Of a stretch of 32,747 bases of DNA, positions 10,891 to 19,783 are shown piece after piece. This DNA comes from Borrelia persica No12. GTDB taxonomy: Bacteria > Spirochaetota > Spirochaetia > Borreliales > Borreliaceae. Below the pieces are notes generated by a model that worked only from the letters and a program-made list of their open reading frames with translations, was not told where the DNA came from and did not search any database. Position 1 is the stretch's first letter. Every line of letters begins with the position of its first letter. The DNA lies in assembly GCF_000500045.1 (NCBI RefSeq), contig NZ_AYOT01000088.1, forward strand, positions 1-32,747, given 5' to 3'. The translations under genes and the position numbers were made by a program.

Positions 10891-10904
10891 TCTCTTATAA
10901 GAGA
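10891..10904. promoter_or_regulatory. 14-bp perfect palindrome, candidate operator
   Basis: TCTCTTATAAGAGA is a perfect 14-bp palindrome lying 30 bp upstream of the lipoprotein's -35 box. The position suits a regulator site, and ospC on Lyme cp26 is known to have inverted repeats just upstream of its promoter. Function here is inference only. The mirror copy is at 7743-7756. Confidence 0.45.
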
Positions 10905-11147
10905 ATTAAAAATTAAACTATACATAAAGCTTTTATCACATAATATTATATAAAGACATTTATTTTTAAATTAATTCATTGCAAAATCAATAATAAACCT
11001 AACAATCTTCAATTCAACAAAAAAATAAAAATAACAAATACAAATAATTATTATTAATACAACACAATCAAATAAACACTTTTTTTATAAAAAGATCAAA
11101 AAAATTATGAATACTATAAAACTTAGATATATTTAGAAATAACAAAA

Positions 11148-12614
11148 TCAAACTATAAATTTTTGATTCTCCAAAACATCATGAGTATGAGATTCCCTTA
11201 ATGAAGCAGAGCTTATTTTTACAAACTTAGCATCCTTCTTTAATTCTAATATCGTTTCAACTCCCAAATAGCCCATTCCAGACATTAAGCCCCCCTTTAA
11301 CTGAAAAATAATATCTTTTAATTTACCAGCATAAGGAACCATCCCCTCAATACCTTCAGGAACCAATTTCCCAGGAGAATCTTTGCTTTCAAATTGAAAA
11401 TATCTAGATTTAGAACCCCTAGCCATAGCAGCAAGAGAGCCCATCCCAACATAAACCTTAAACTTTTTGCCATCATAAACTATTTCTTCTGAAGGAGATT
11501 CATGAGCACCAGCAAAAAGATTCCCTATCATTACACTATCAGCTCCCGCCGCAATTGCTTTAACTATATCTCCCGAAAACCTAATGCCACCATCTGCTAT
11601 AATGCAAGTATTTGTATTTTTACAAGCCTTAAAGACATCACTAATTGCTGTCAGTTGTGGAACCCCAACTCCCGCAACTATTCTTGTTGTACATATACTC
11701 CCTGGACCTATTCCCACTTTTAAACAATCTGCGCCTGCATCAATTAAATCAAGAGCTGCCTCTTTAGTCACTATATTGCCTGCAACAACATCCAAATTTG
11801 GATACTTACTCTTAATTTTTCTTACAACCTCAATTACTTTAGTAGAATGTCCATGTGCAGAATCAACAACAATAACATCAACATCTGCTTTAACTAATTC
11901 TTCAACACGCTCTAGAGTATCAATATCAGTAGAAACAGCTGCTCCAACTATCAATCTATCATTAATATCTTTACATGCATTTGGAAAATATTCCTGATGC
12001 TCAACATGATCTATATCTTTGCAAGTTATTAAACCTCTTAAATTATTCACATCATCAACAATAAGTAATTTCTCTATTTTATGCCTAAATAAAATCTCTT
12101 TAGCTTCCAATAAGGTAACATCTTCTTTCGCTGTAATTAAGTTCTTAGTCATTGCATTAATTACAGGAATATTGTCATCAGTAATATACCTAATATCTCT
12201 GCTAGTTACCAAACCCAATACCTTACCCGTTTTATCCACAACAGGTAATGCAGAAATATTGTGCTTTGCAATCAATCTTTTAGCCTCTCTGATATCAGTA
12301 TCCTCATTAATCGTAATAAGATTCCTTATAATTCCAGTACGATGATAAGATTTTACTATTTCTACCTCTTTCCTTTGAACTTCAATAGTCATATTTTTAT
12401 GTATAATACCTATCCCACCTTCTTTAGCCATAGCTATTGCCATGCGACTTTCTGTAACTGTATCCATAGCCGAACTTAAAAAAGGTATATTTAAAAATAT
12501 ATTTCTTGTTAAGTTTGTCTTTAAATTAACATCACTAGGCAATACAGATGATCTCCTAGGAATTAAAGAAACATCATCGAAAGTCAAAGCTTCTTTTACT
12601 ATCTTATCTATCAT
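11148..12614 (-). CDS. guaB: IMP dehydrogenase with full CBS pair
   Basis: It oxidises IMP to XMP with NAD+, the first committed step to GMP in the cytoplasm. Its 488 residues are the full family length. The barrel start carries [13 protein letters not shown] (47-59). A tandem CBS (Bateman) domain spans about 93-205. The catalytic loop GPGSICTT has Cys308, and the Arg404-Tyr405 dyad sits in the flap segment. The start is ATG with GAGGAG about 11 bases upstream; nearer alternatives hit stops at once. It follows guaA by 23 bases in the same direction, so the two form an operon. The Lyme enzyme, as I recall it, is only about 404 residues and lacks the CBS pair, so this full-length form is notable. 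The family assignment is certain. Confidence 0.97.
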   Translation of the reverse strand: MIDKIVKEALTFDDVSLIPRRSSVLPSDVNLKTNLTRNIFLNIPFLSSAMDTVTESRMAIAMAKEGGIGIIHKNMTIEVQRKEVEIVKSYHRTGIIRNLITINEDTDIREAKRLIAKHNISALPVVDKTGKVLGLVTSRDIRYITDDNIPVINAMTKNLITAKEDVTLLEAKEILFRHKIEKLLIVDDVNNLRGLITCKDIDHVEHQEYFPNACKDINDRLIVGAAVSTDIDTLERVEELVKADVDVIVVDSAHGHSTKVIEVVRKIKSKYPNLDVVAGNIVTKEAALDLIDAGADCLKVGIGPGSICTTRIVAGVGVPQLTAISDVFKACKNTNTCIIADGGIRFSGDIVKAIAAGADSVMIGNLFAGAHESPSEEIVYDGKKFKVYVGMGSLAAMARGSKSRYFQFESKDSPGKLVPEGIEGMVPYAGKLKDIIFQLKGGLMSGMGYLGVETILELKKDAKFVKISSASLRESHTHDVLENQKFIV

Positions 12615-12637
12615 ATCAATTCATTCTCCTCATTTGA

Positions 12638-14176
12638 TTATTCCCATTCTATCGTAGCTGGAGGCTTAGAAGAAATATCATAACAAACTCTATTGATGCC
12701 TCTAACCTCATTAATTATTCTTGATGAAACTTTCCTCAAAAAATTATAAGGCAATTCAACCCAATTAGCGGTCATAAAATCTAGAGTATTAACACATCGA
12801 ATCACAGCTGTATACTCATACGTTCGATTATCTCCCATTACACCAACAGATCTTACAGGAAGTAAAACAACAAATGCTTGCCTTACCTTATAATACAAAT
12901 TATTTATCAAAAGTTCTTCTACCAAGATATTATCAGCTTCCTGCAAAATATTAATCTTATCCTTAGTTATTTCACCAATTATTCTTATTGCCAATCCTGG
13001 CCCTGGAAATGGATGCCTATAGAGAGCATTTTCTTCAATACCCAATTGAGCTCCCAACTGAATTACCTCATCTTTAAAAAGTTCTCTTAACGGTTCTAAT
13101 AAGTTTAAATTAATTTTATCTGGCAATCCACCTACATTATGATGTGACTTAATATGTGATGAAAAAGCACCACTTTGAGCACCAGATTCAATAACATCCG
13201 AATAAATAGTTCCTTGAGCTAAAAATTTTATATCACTATCTTCCGATGCTACATTTTCAAAAATTTCTACAAATGTTTTTCCTATAATTTTCCTCTTCTC
13301 TTCAGGATCAACTACATTCTGCAAATTATCTAAAAACACCAAAGAAGAATCAATATGTTTCATATTCAAATTATATTTTTGATCAAATTCCAATATTTCT
13401 TTAACTTCATTCTTTCTCAACAAGCCAGTATCAATAAACACACATATCAACTTATTCTTTATAGCCTTATTAATTAGCAAAGCACATACCAAAGAATCTG
13501 TACCACCAGAAAGTCCCAAAATTACCTTACTATCACCTACGCGATGTTTGATACCTTCAACCAAATCATCTATATTCTTACTCAAATCCCAATTTATCTG
13601 TGCTTTACAAATTTCAAAAACAAAATTCTTGAGTATTTGATTCCCAGCTTGAAGGTGACTTACCTCTGGATGAAATTGCAAACCATAAATCTTTTTCCTT
13701 AAATTCAATATAGCTGCAATACAAACATTAGTATAAGCAATTTGTTTAAAATCCTCTGGAACTTTTTCAATCTTATCTCCATGACTCATCATCACTTCCA
13801 ACTTACTTGGAAGCTCTAAAAATAAATCAGAATCATTATCATCAATAAACAACTCAGTATGCCCAAATTCCTGATTATCGCATTTATGAATGACTCCTCC
13901 AAACAATTTCACAATCAATTGCATGCCATAACATATTCCCAACACAGGAATACCCAAATCAAAAATATCAATATCAACAATAGGAGCACCATCTAAATAA
14001 ACAGAAGCAGGACCACCACTTAAAATTAAACCCACAGGATGCATATCTTGAATTTCTCTTGCAGAAATAAAATACGGAAATATTACTGTATATACACCCA
14101 TCTCTCTAATTTTTCTTGCAATAAGTTGACTATACTGAGAACCAAAATCCAAGATTACCAATGCATTATTACTCAC
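12638..14176 (-). CDS. guaA: GMP synthase (glutamine-hydrolysing)
   Basis: It aminates XMP to GMP using ATP and glutamine. The class-I amidotransferase domain (about 1-190) shows the nucleophile Cys82 in GICYGMQ, with His169 and Glu171 in the FHPEV motif. The ATP-pyrophosphatase loop SGGTDS is at 223-228; most bacteria have Val where this has Thr. The C-terminal dimer domain ends in KPPATIEWE. I place the start at a GTG (14176) behind AGAGGA (14184-14189), giving 512 residues, the family length. The open frame runs 28 codons further upstream, but that piece is hydrophobic, unlike any GuaA N-terminus, and overlaps the likely promoter. It is first in the guaA-guaB operon. Confidence 0.96.
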   Translation of the reverse strand: MSNNALVILDFGSQYSQLIARKIREMGVYTVIFPYFISAREIQDMHPVGLILSGGPASVYLDGAPIVDIDIFDLGIPVLGICYGMQLIVKLFGGVIHKCDNQEFGHTELFIDDNDSDLFLELPSKLEVMMSHGDKIEKVPEDFKQIAYTNVCIAAILNLRKKIYGLQFHPEVSHLQAGNQILKNFVFEICKAQINWDLSKNIDDLVEGIKHRVGDSKVILGLSGGTDSLVCALLINKAIKNKLICVFIDTGLLRKNEVKEILEFDQKYNLNMKHIDSSLVFLDNLQNVVDPEEKRKIIGKTFVEIFENVASEDSDIKFLAQGTIYSDVIESGAQSGAFSSHIKSHHNVGGLPDKINLNLLEPLRELFKDEVIQLGAQLGIEENALYRHPFPGPGLAIRIIGEITKDKINILQEADNILVEELLINNLYYKVRQAFVVLLPVRSVGVMGDNRTYEYTAVIRCVNTLDFMTANWVELPYNFLRKVSSRIINEVRGINRVCYDISSKPPATIEWE

Positions 14177-14196
14177 TACAAATTCCTCTAAAGCGC

Positions 14197-14225
14197 ATTT
14201 TAGATACAAATTTAACAAAAACCAA
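14197..14225 (-). promoter_or_regulatory. candidate guaAB promoter
   Basis: TTGGTT (14220-14225), a 17-bp gap and TAAAAT (14197-14202) sit just before the guaA ribosome site. This predicts a leader of about 15 bases and supports the GTG start. The -35 box is weak. No riboswitch-like structure is evident in the 271-base gap to mtnN. Confidence 0.4.
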
Positions 14226-14447
14226 ATATTTATGCAATCTTTTAATAACAAGAAAAACACAAATTGATACCCATACTTACTAAGTAACGATAAAACAAGT
14301 TAACGTATCTAATTTAAATCTAGAAATTACTTTTTACAATATAACAAAAAATATCTTTCTTTAATTAACCTCAACTTCATATAAACTATATCCTAACGCA
14401 AACTTCATATCAATCACCTAACAAATAGTGTATCAATTATACATAAA

Positions 14448-15257
14448 TTAAAGTAATCTTAAGATTTCTTGTACCATAATAGCTGCATTCACTGTTGCCA
14501 CTTTAAGAAACTCGTGATATTCAACATCATTACCTTCATTATTTACAATATCAGATATGGATCTAACAACTATAAAAGGAATATTAAAAACATGAGCAAC
14601 ATGCCCCAATGCTGCACCCTCCATATCTACTGACAACACAGTTTCAAAATTTGACATAATCTTTGTAATATAAGCTGGGTCTATAAATTGATCTCCTGAG
14701 AGCATTAATCCCGAATATCCATTAACACTTTTAAGCTTTGTTTTAATAGCTTTCAAAGCTTTTTCAAGCAATTTTTTATCGCCACTAAATTTCTGTGGTA
14801 ATCCTGGCACCTGTCCAACTTTATGCCCAAATTTAACCAAATCAAAATCATGATAAGCAACTTCTGAAGATACCACTATGTCTCCCACCTTCAAATTCTT
14901 CATCTTAAGTTTAGGATTATCAACTCCACCAGCAACTCCACAATTAATTATATGACTTATATTATACTTGGACAAAAGATAACTGGTCCACAAACTTGTA
15001 TTTACCTTACCAATTCCTACAATAGCAGAAATAACATTCCAATTGAATACCTTACCTTTAACAATTTTTTTATTAACACCATAATCTTTAAACACTATTT
15101 CTTCCTTACCAGATATGAACTTATTAAATTCATCGGCCTCAGATTCCATAGCAAATATTACCAAAACACTACTATCTTTATTTGAAGCAGCATACACATT
15201 AGAAAAAGCTAATAAAAAAATCAACATAAACATGAAATATTTATTACTAAACTTCAC
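14448..15257 (-). CDS. mtnN: exported 5'-methylthioadenosine/S-adenosylhomocysteine nucleosidase
   Basis: It cleaves MTA, SAH and probably 5'-deoxyadenosine to adenine plus a thio-sugar. Glu38 in FAMESEADEF matches the family's acid residue. Met212-Glu213 lie in SVDMEGAALG, and Asp236 in SISD is the catalytic Asp. Unlike the usual cytoplasmic enzyme of about 230 residues, this one has 269. The extra N-terminus is a clear signal peptide (Lys, hydrophobic core, VYA then A, cut after about residue 23) with no lipobox Cys, so the mature enzyme should be periplasmic or released. A similarly secreted second Pfs exists on a Lyme linear plasmid. The start is GTG with TGAGGAG at 15265-15271. It is divergent from adeC and upstream of guaA. 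Adenine made outside the cytoplasm would feed the neighbouring permease and deaminase. Confidence 0.93.
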   Translation of the reverse strand: MKFSNKYFMFMLIFLLAFSNVYAASNKDSSVLVIFAMESEADEFNKFISGKEEIVFKDYGVNKKIVKGKVFNWNVISAIVGIGKVNTSLWTSYLLSKYNISHIINCGVAGGVDNPKLKMKNLKVGDIVVSSEVAYHDFDLVKFGHKVGQVPGLPQKFSGDKKLLEKALKAIKTKLKSVNGYSGLMLSGDQFIDPAYITKIMSNFETVLSVDMEGAALGHVAHVFNIPFIVVRSISDIVNNEGNDVEYHEFLKVATVNAAIMVQEILRLL

Positions 15258-15563
15258 TCAAAAACTCCTCATTAATTTCATATTAATCTATTTTTAATTC
15301 TTAAATCCCCTTTTAAAAATATTAATAAATAATAATTAACACTGTTTCCATATTTTTCAATTAAAAACACTTATAATACATAAATTATTTATAATAAATT
15401 CAAACTACCACAAAATTTAACAATATAATTAATACCTAAATTACTTCAAATAAAACGTATTGATGTTAAAATTAATCACAAGTTAATTAATTTTAACTTA
15501 TATATGATGAATACAACGAATATTGCTGTAACATAATAGAAAAACTAATTTCAAGGACAAACA
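15258..15563. promoter_or_regulatory. divergent control region mtnN / adeC
   Basis: These are 306 AT-rich bases between two divergent starts, so both promoters must lie here. I see several TATAAT-like boxes but cannot choose between them. The one distinctive element is the inverted repeat at 15465-15497. Confidence 0.5.
15465..15497. promoter_or_regulatory. 12-bp perfect inverted repeat upstream of adeC
   Basis: GTTAAAATTAAT at 15465-15476 pairs with ATTAATTTTAAC at 15486-15497 across a 9-base loop, 66 bp before the adeC start. There is no T run, so an operator is more likely than a terminator. Confidence 0.45.
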
Positions 15564-17207
15564 ATGAATTCATTCATAATCAAAACAAATTACATTGATA
15601 TTTTTAACAAAAAAATCTATCCTGCCAATATAACAATCAAAAATGGAATTATATTCAAAATAGAAAAAACAAACGAGTCTTTCAAAGAGTACATATTACC
15701 AGGATTTATTGACTCGCACATACACATAGAAAGCTCGTTACTAATTCCATCTCATTTTGCTCACTTGGTAGTACAACACGGAACCGTAGCCACAATAAGC
15801 GACCCACATGAAATAGCAAATGTAAACGGTATTGATGGTATCAATTTCATGATAAAAAATGCAAATAAAATAGACTTTAAAATTTTTTTTGGAGCACCTT
15901 CTTGTGTCCCAGCATTACCTTTAGAATTTGAAACATCAGGACATGTATTAGATGACAAAGATGTGGATCAATTACTCTTACGAGACGACATTTATTACTT
16001 GTCTGAAATGATGAATTTTAATGGTGTCATAAACAAAGATCCTCAAGTAATGAATAAAATTTATTCTGCAATAAAGTACAATAAAGTCATTGATGGACAT
16101 GCACCAAATCTAACACAAACAGAAACTTTAAATTACACATCTGCAGGAATTAGCACCGACCATGAATGCTCAACAATAGAAGATGCACGATACAAATTAT
16201 CGCTAGGAATGAAAATTTTAATTAGAGAAGGAAGTGCAGCTAAAAATTTTAATACCCTGCACCCTCTAATTAGCGAAGAATCAGGCAAATACAAAGATCA
16301 TTTAATGTTTTGTCTTGACGATGCACATCCTGACATCCTCATTAATGGACATATAAACTCAATAGTTGCACGTGCAATAAAACAGGGTCATGATTTTTTT
16401 GATGTACTAAAAATAGCTTGTATTAATCCTGTCATGCACTATAAAATTCCAGTTGGGTTGCTTAGAGTTGGAGATCCTGCCGATTTTATTATCACTCAAG
16501 ATCTAAAAAGCTTTAAAATTGATCAAACTTATATCAACGGTAAATTAGTATTTAGCAATGGAAAATCACATATTCCACTGCTAAGCGAAAATCTTATCAA
16601 CAATTTTAATTGCAGTCAAAAATCCACTACAGACTTCAAATTCTTTACAAAAAGTAAAACTATACCAATAATAAATTGCATTGACAATCAAATTATAACT
16701 CACAAAACTATTATAAACAGCAGTCTATTAGCTCCAGATTTTCAATCTAATATCAATGAAGACATTTTAAAAATAGCAGTAATAAACAGATACAACAATA
16801 ATAAAATATCAATTGGTTTTATCAAAAATTTTGGAATTAAAGATGGCGCTATTGGAAGCACGGTTGCTCATGACTCTCATAACATTATCATTATTGGCAC
16901 CAACGATGAATATTTATGCAAAGTAGCAAACATTATTATCAAAAACAAAGGAGGATTGTGTGCATTAAACAATACACAAACTTTAATGTTAGACTTGCCA
17001 ATTTCCGGTTTAATGAGTATGCTTCCACCCAACGAAGTGGCAATAAAATACATTCAATTAGAAAATTTCTGTAAAGACATTTTGGGTTCCAATCTGGAGC
17101 ATCCATTTATGACCCTATCTTTTATGTCACTGACGGTGATACCTCACTTAAAAATAAATGATAAAGGATTATTTGACATTGACTCTTTTTCATTCTTAAA
17201 GATTTAA
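15564..17207 (+). CDS. adeC: adenine deaminase
   Basis: It converts adenine to hypoxanthine and ammonia, the entry of adenine into the IMP route. It is an amidohydrolase-superfamily enzyme of 547 residues, the usual AdeC length. Metal ligands are visible: His52 and His54 in GFIDSHIHIESS, the SDPHEIANV segment near 80-88, His179 in DGHAPN, His200-Glu201 in STDHEC, and Asp252-Asp253 in FCLDDAHPD. The C-terminal AdeC domain includes GIKDGAIGSTVAHDSHN. The ATG start has AAGGA 6 bases upstream. In Lyme spirochaetes the adeC homologue is on another plasmid (lp36), so its place beside guaAB and pbuG is a distinct arrangement. It is convergent with pbuG, with a shared terminator. Confidence 0.96.
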   Translation: MNSFIIKTNYIDIFNKKIYPANITIKNGIIFKIEKTNESFKEYILPGFIDSHIHIESSLLIPSHFAHLVVQHGTVATISDPHEIANVNGIDGINFMIKNANKIDFKIFFGAPSCVPALPLEFETSGHVLDDKDVDQLLLRDDIYYLSEMMNFNGVINKDPQVMNKIYSAIKYNKVIDGHAPNLTQTETLNYTSAGISTDHECSTIEDARYKLSLGMKILIREGSAAKNFNTLHPLISEESGKYKDHLMFCLDDAHPDILINGHINSIVARAIKQGHDFFDVLKIACINPVMHYKIPVGLLRVGDPADFIITQDLKSFKIDQTYINGKLVFSNGKSHIPLLSENLINNFNCSQKSTTDFKFFTKSKTIPIINCIDNQIITHKTIINSSLLAPDFQSNINEDILKIAVINRYNNNKISIGFIKNFGIKDGAIGSTVAHDSHNIIIIGTNDEYLCKVANIIIKNKGGLCALNNTQTLMLDLPISGLMSMLPPNEVAIKYIQLENFCKDILGSNLEHPFMTLSFMSLTVIPHLKINDKGLFDIDSFSFLKI

Positions 17208-17216
17208 TCACTCTTT

Positions 17217-17258
17217 ATTCGTTCCTTAATTATAAACAATAATGATTAAAGAACGAAT
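17217..17258. terminator. bidirectional terminator between adeC and pbuG
   Basis: A 14-bp stem with one non-Watson-Crick pair (17217-17230 with 17245-17258) and a 14-base loop lies between two convergent genes. Short T runs flank it on both strands. It begins 9 bases past the adeC stop and ends 20 bases before the pbuG stop. Confidence 0.65.
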
Positions 17259-17278
17259 TTTAAAATCTCTGGCTCTGA

Positions 17279-18634
17279 TTAATGAGAAAATATAAACTTT
17301 AAAATAAAAATACAAAATAATAAAAACATAGTGGGAGAAATCTTTACCCATTCCCTAGTAATTAAACTATACAGAATACTTATAATCACATAAAAAATTA
17401 TCCCTATTCCTATCCCCGCAGCTATGCTATAAGTTAGAGGAATTAAAAATAAAATTAAAAAACTTGGAATGGCTTCTATAACATGTGAAAAATCAATATT
17501 TTTTATTTCTTTGCACATAAAAAATCCCACATATATCAAAGTAGCCGATGTTGCACTAACAGGAACAGCAACAAACAAGGGTGCAAAAAATACCGCCAAT
17601 ATAAACAAAAGACCTGTAACAATTGACGTAAACCCCGTTCTTCCTCCCTCTGCTATACCCGTTGAACTTTCAATATAGGTAGTTACAGGAGACATGCCTA
17701 AAAAAGCTCCAAAAGTTGTAGCAAGCGCATCAACTAATAATATTTTATTAGCATTACGTATCTTACCATTACTATCAGTCAAATTACCCTTTGATGCAAC
17801 TCCTACCAAGGTTCCAACAGTGTCAAATAAATCATTAAATAATAAAACAAATACTATAAACACAAAACTCCAAAAATTATTACCGAGCACATTATCAAAA
17901 CTCAACTTATTAAATATAGGAGAAACTGATTCGTACCTAAAAAACCCATCTGGTAATTTAATACCCATACTCAAAGCAACATCTCTATTTAAAGCAGCAT
18001 AACACCATGCTATTAAAGTAACGACACACATTGACCATAATATGCTCCCCCTAACCATCTTAAATTCAAAGATAAGTATCGCAATAATACCTAGTACTGT
18101 AAGCAAAACCTTGAAATTCATAAGATGACCAAGACCCACTAATGTAGCCTCATTTTTTACTATAATATCACTATTGACAAATCCTATAAACGCAATAAAT
18201 AAACCTATACCAACAGTAATAGCACATCTTAAATTCCCTGGTATAGAATTTACAATTTCCTCACGTATCCCTGATAGTGACAAAATAATAAAAATAACAC
18301 CTTCAATAAACACTGCACCCAAAGCAACTTCCCAAGGTATATTCATACCCTTTACAACAGAAAATGCAAAAAACGCATTAATCCCCATCCCAGATGCTAA
18401 GGCCAAAGGAGTATTAGTATAAAATCCCATCAAAATAGTGGCAAACCCTGCTGTTAAGCATGTCGCTGTTACCAATGCTCCCAAAGGCATCCCTGTACTA
18501 GAGAGTATATACGGATTGACCACTATTATATACGCCATGCTTAAAAATGTTGTAATCCCAGCCATAATCTCTGTCTTATAATCAAGATTATTATTTTTAA
18601 TCTGAGATATTAATGTTTCGCTACTTTTACTCAA
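17279..18634 (-). CDS. pbuG: hypoxanthine/guanine/adenine permease, NCS2 AzgA-like
   Basis: It imports purine bases by proton symport across the inner membrane. Its 451 residues hold a dozen or more hydrophobic segments. Family landmarks are GMGINAFFAFSVV near 75-90, DLFDTVGTLVGVA near 268-280, and the following SPVTTYIESSTGIAEGGRTG segment. The homologues on Lyme cp26 (BBB22 and BBB23, adjacent) transport hypoxanthine and are needed for infection; only one copy is seen here. The start is TTG (18632-18634) with AGGAG at 18641-18645. The next in-frame Met, about 24 codons in, would remove the soluble N-terminus typical of the family. A -10 box TATAAT lies just upstream. Confidence 0.93.
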   Translation of the reverse strand: MSKSSETLISQIKNNNLDYKTEIMAGITTFLSMAYIIVVNPYILSSTGMPLGALVTATCLTAGFATILMGFYTNTPLALASGMGINAFFAFSVVKGMNIPWEVALGAVFIEGVIFIILSLSGIREEIVNSIPGNLRCAITVGIGLFIAFIGFVNSDIIVKNEATLVGLGHLMNFKVLLTVLGIIAILIFEFKMVRGSILWSMCVVTLIAWCYAALNRDVALSMGIKLPDGFFRYESVSPIFNKLSFDNVLGNNFWSFVFIVFVLLFNDLFDTVGTLVGVASKGNLTDSNGKIRNANKILLVDALATTFGAFLGMSPVTTYIESSTGIAEGGRTGFTSIVTGLLFILAVFFAPLFVAVPVSATSATLIYVGFFMCKEIKNIDFSHVIEAIPSFLILFLIPLTYSIAAGIGIGIIFYVIISILYSLITREWVKISPTMFLLFCIFILKFIFSH

Positions 18635-18656
18635 ATTTAACTCCTACAAAACCCTA

Positions 18657-18684
18657 ATTATATCAAATACATCAAAAAAATCGA
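18657..18684 (-). promoter_or_regulatory. candidate pbuG promoter
   Basis: A consensus -10 box TATAAT (18657-18662) follows a weak -35 box TCGATT (18679-18684) at 16 bp. The predicted start site falls just before the AGGAG ribosome site, giving a very short leader. Confidence 0.45.
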
Positions 18685-18746
18685 CACTAATACATTACAT
18701 CTCAATGATCAATACTATAAAACAAGAATTACTCTACCTAAATATT

Positions 18747-19193
18747 TTAAATAATCTTATTATTTTGAAGTAAAATACTTTCACTATTAGAATCATGAGA
18801 AAAAATAATAGTCTTAAGTATTTGACCAAGACTATTTACAATAAAAAATTTTCTTCTCTTAACAAGTTTTAAATACACTTTTAAAGAAACATCCTTACCA
18901 ACGCTAAAAAAAGTTTGAATATATTCACTACCAATTCTTTTATAACGTCCAAACAAAAATAAAGCCACTATGTCATTGTCACACTTCAAAAACAATGGCT
19001 CTTTATATCTCAAATTAAATTTACTAGAAATAGTAAAATAATGCCTTAAAGAAATTTTATTATTATCAAATAATAATCTAATATACTTCGAATTTCTACT
19101 TAACTCTTCAATACCCTTAAAATCAAGGGTTGTACAAGAAAATATTAAAAAAATAAAATTAAAAAAAATAAGACATCTACTAAATTTTATCAT
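18747..19193 (-). CDS. small lipoprotein, hypothetical
   Basis: The product has 148 residues with a hydrophobic signal and lipobox ending FSC (Cys20), so it is a predicted lipoprotein. The mature part is rich in Lys, Phe and Ile, with alternating strand-like segments and no motif I recognise. By position it corresponds to the hypothetical gene beside pbuG on Lyme cp26 (BBB24 by recall). It lies 112 bases upstream of pbuG and 37 bases downstream of another lipoprotein, all on the minus strand, so co-transcription with the upstream lipoprotein gene is likely. Confidence 0.75.
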   Translation of the reverse strand: MIKFSRCLIFFNFIFLIFSCTTLDFKGIEELSRNSKYIRLLFDNNKISLRHYFTISSKFNLRYKEPLFLKCDNDIVALFLFGRYKRIGSEYIQTFFSVGKDVSLKVYLKLVKRRKFFIVNSLGQILKTIIFSHDSNSESILLQNNKII

Positions 19194-19230
19194 TAACCTA
19201 TGATGAGTTTTTGTATATCAAAAGAATTTA

Positions 19231-19737
19231 TCATAACATATTATTCTCCAGGGCATACCTTAGAGTATCTCTAGTACTTTCAAAATCAACATCAATAAAT
19301 CTAGCATCATATTTCAAAGTCTCTCTAGTCCATACTTGATAAGAATTATCATCTAAAACAAAAGATAAACTTTTATAAGGTTTAAGAGCCTTTAAGATCA
19401 AATCAACATTACCTTTATCAATATTAACATATAAAAACCTAAATTTCCCAACACCCACAACTTTAGAAATATTAATATCACCAATATAGTTGTCATCTTG
19501 TATCAACTTTAAATAACCGCTACTAAAATCTGATTTTGAATTTAACACTACATTTAAGAATACAGAAAAATTATTAGTCAACTTATCTCTCTTTATATAA
19601 ATCTGACTATTTGGATAAAAATAAAGAAAATAATCTGCTCTTTCTATCTTGTCAAATTTTTTATCTAATATCTCATCCAAACTTAAAGTCCTACATGAAA
19701 AAAAAAACAAGACAAATAAGAAAAAACTATATCTCAT
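19231..19737 (-). CDS. small lipoprotein, hypothetical
   Basis: The product has 168 residues with a very short signal and lipobox FFSC (Cys15). The mature domain looks like alternating beta strands with charged turns and carries no recognised motif. The likely positional counterpart on Lyme cp26 is BBB25. Its start is only 46 bases from the divergent IrrE-like gene, so the two promoters overlap or abut. It is probably the first gene of a two-lipoprotein unit with 18747-19193. Confidence 0.75.
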   Translation of the reverse strand: MRYSFFLFVLFFFSCRTLSLDEILDKKFDKIERADYFLYFYPNSQIYIKRDKLTNNFSVFLNVVLNSKSDFSSGYLKLIQDDNYIGDINISKVVGVGKFRFLYVNIDKGNVDLILKALKPYKSLSFVLDDNSYQVWTRETLKYDARFIDVDFESTRDTLRYALENNML

Positions 19738-19783
19738 AATTAAATTATATTATACAATATGAAAAGGAGAATGTTTATATTGA

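Larger units (their letters stand above)
1..18646. repeat. 18.6-kb perfect inverted repeat (head-to-head telomere junction)
   Basis: Every gene in 1-9323 recurs on the opposite strand in 9324-18646 with identical protein sequence, and the coordinates obey x + x' = 18647 exactly. Spot checks of intergenic DNA also match base for base: the first ten bases against 18637-18646, the adeC-mtnN gap, and the telomere flank. The axis falls between 9323 and 9324 with no spacer. The repeat reaches the window's first base, so its outer boundary is not seen. In Borrelia this is the structure produced when a hairpin end is copied through. It is either assembly read-through or an unresolved dimer; a true gene duplication is very unlikely. 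Confidence 0.97.

Noticed and set aside
11584-11997. 137-codon open frame antisense to guaB, and similar long antisense frames in guaB, pbuG and guaA
   Set aside because: They are shadow frames opposite strongly conserved genes, without ribosome sites or recognisable products.
14177-14260. 28-codon N-terminal extension of GuaA
   Set aside because: It is hydrophobic, absent from GuaA proteins and overlaps the likely promoter; a GTG with a good ribosome site gives the family length.
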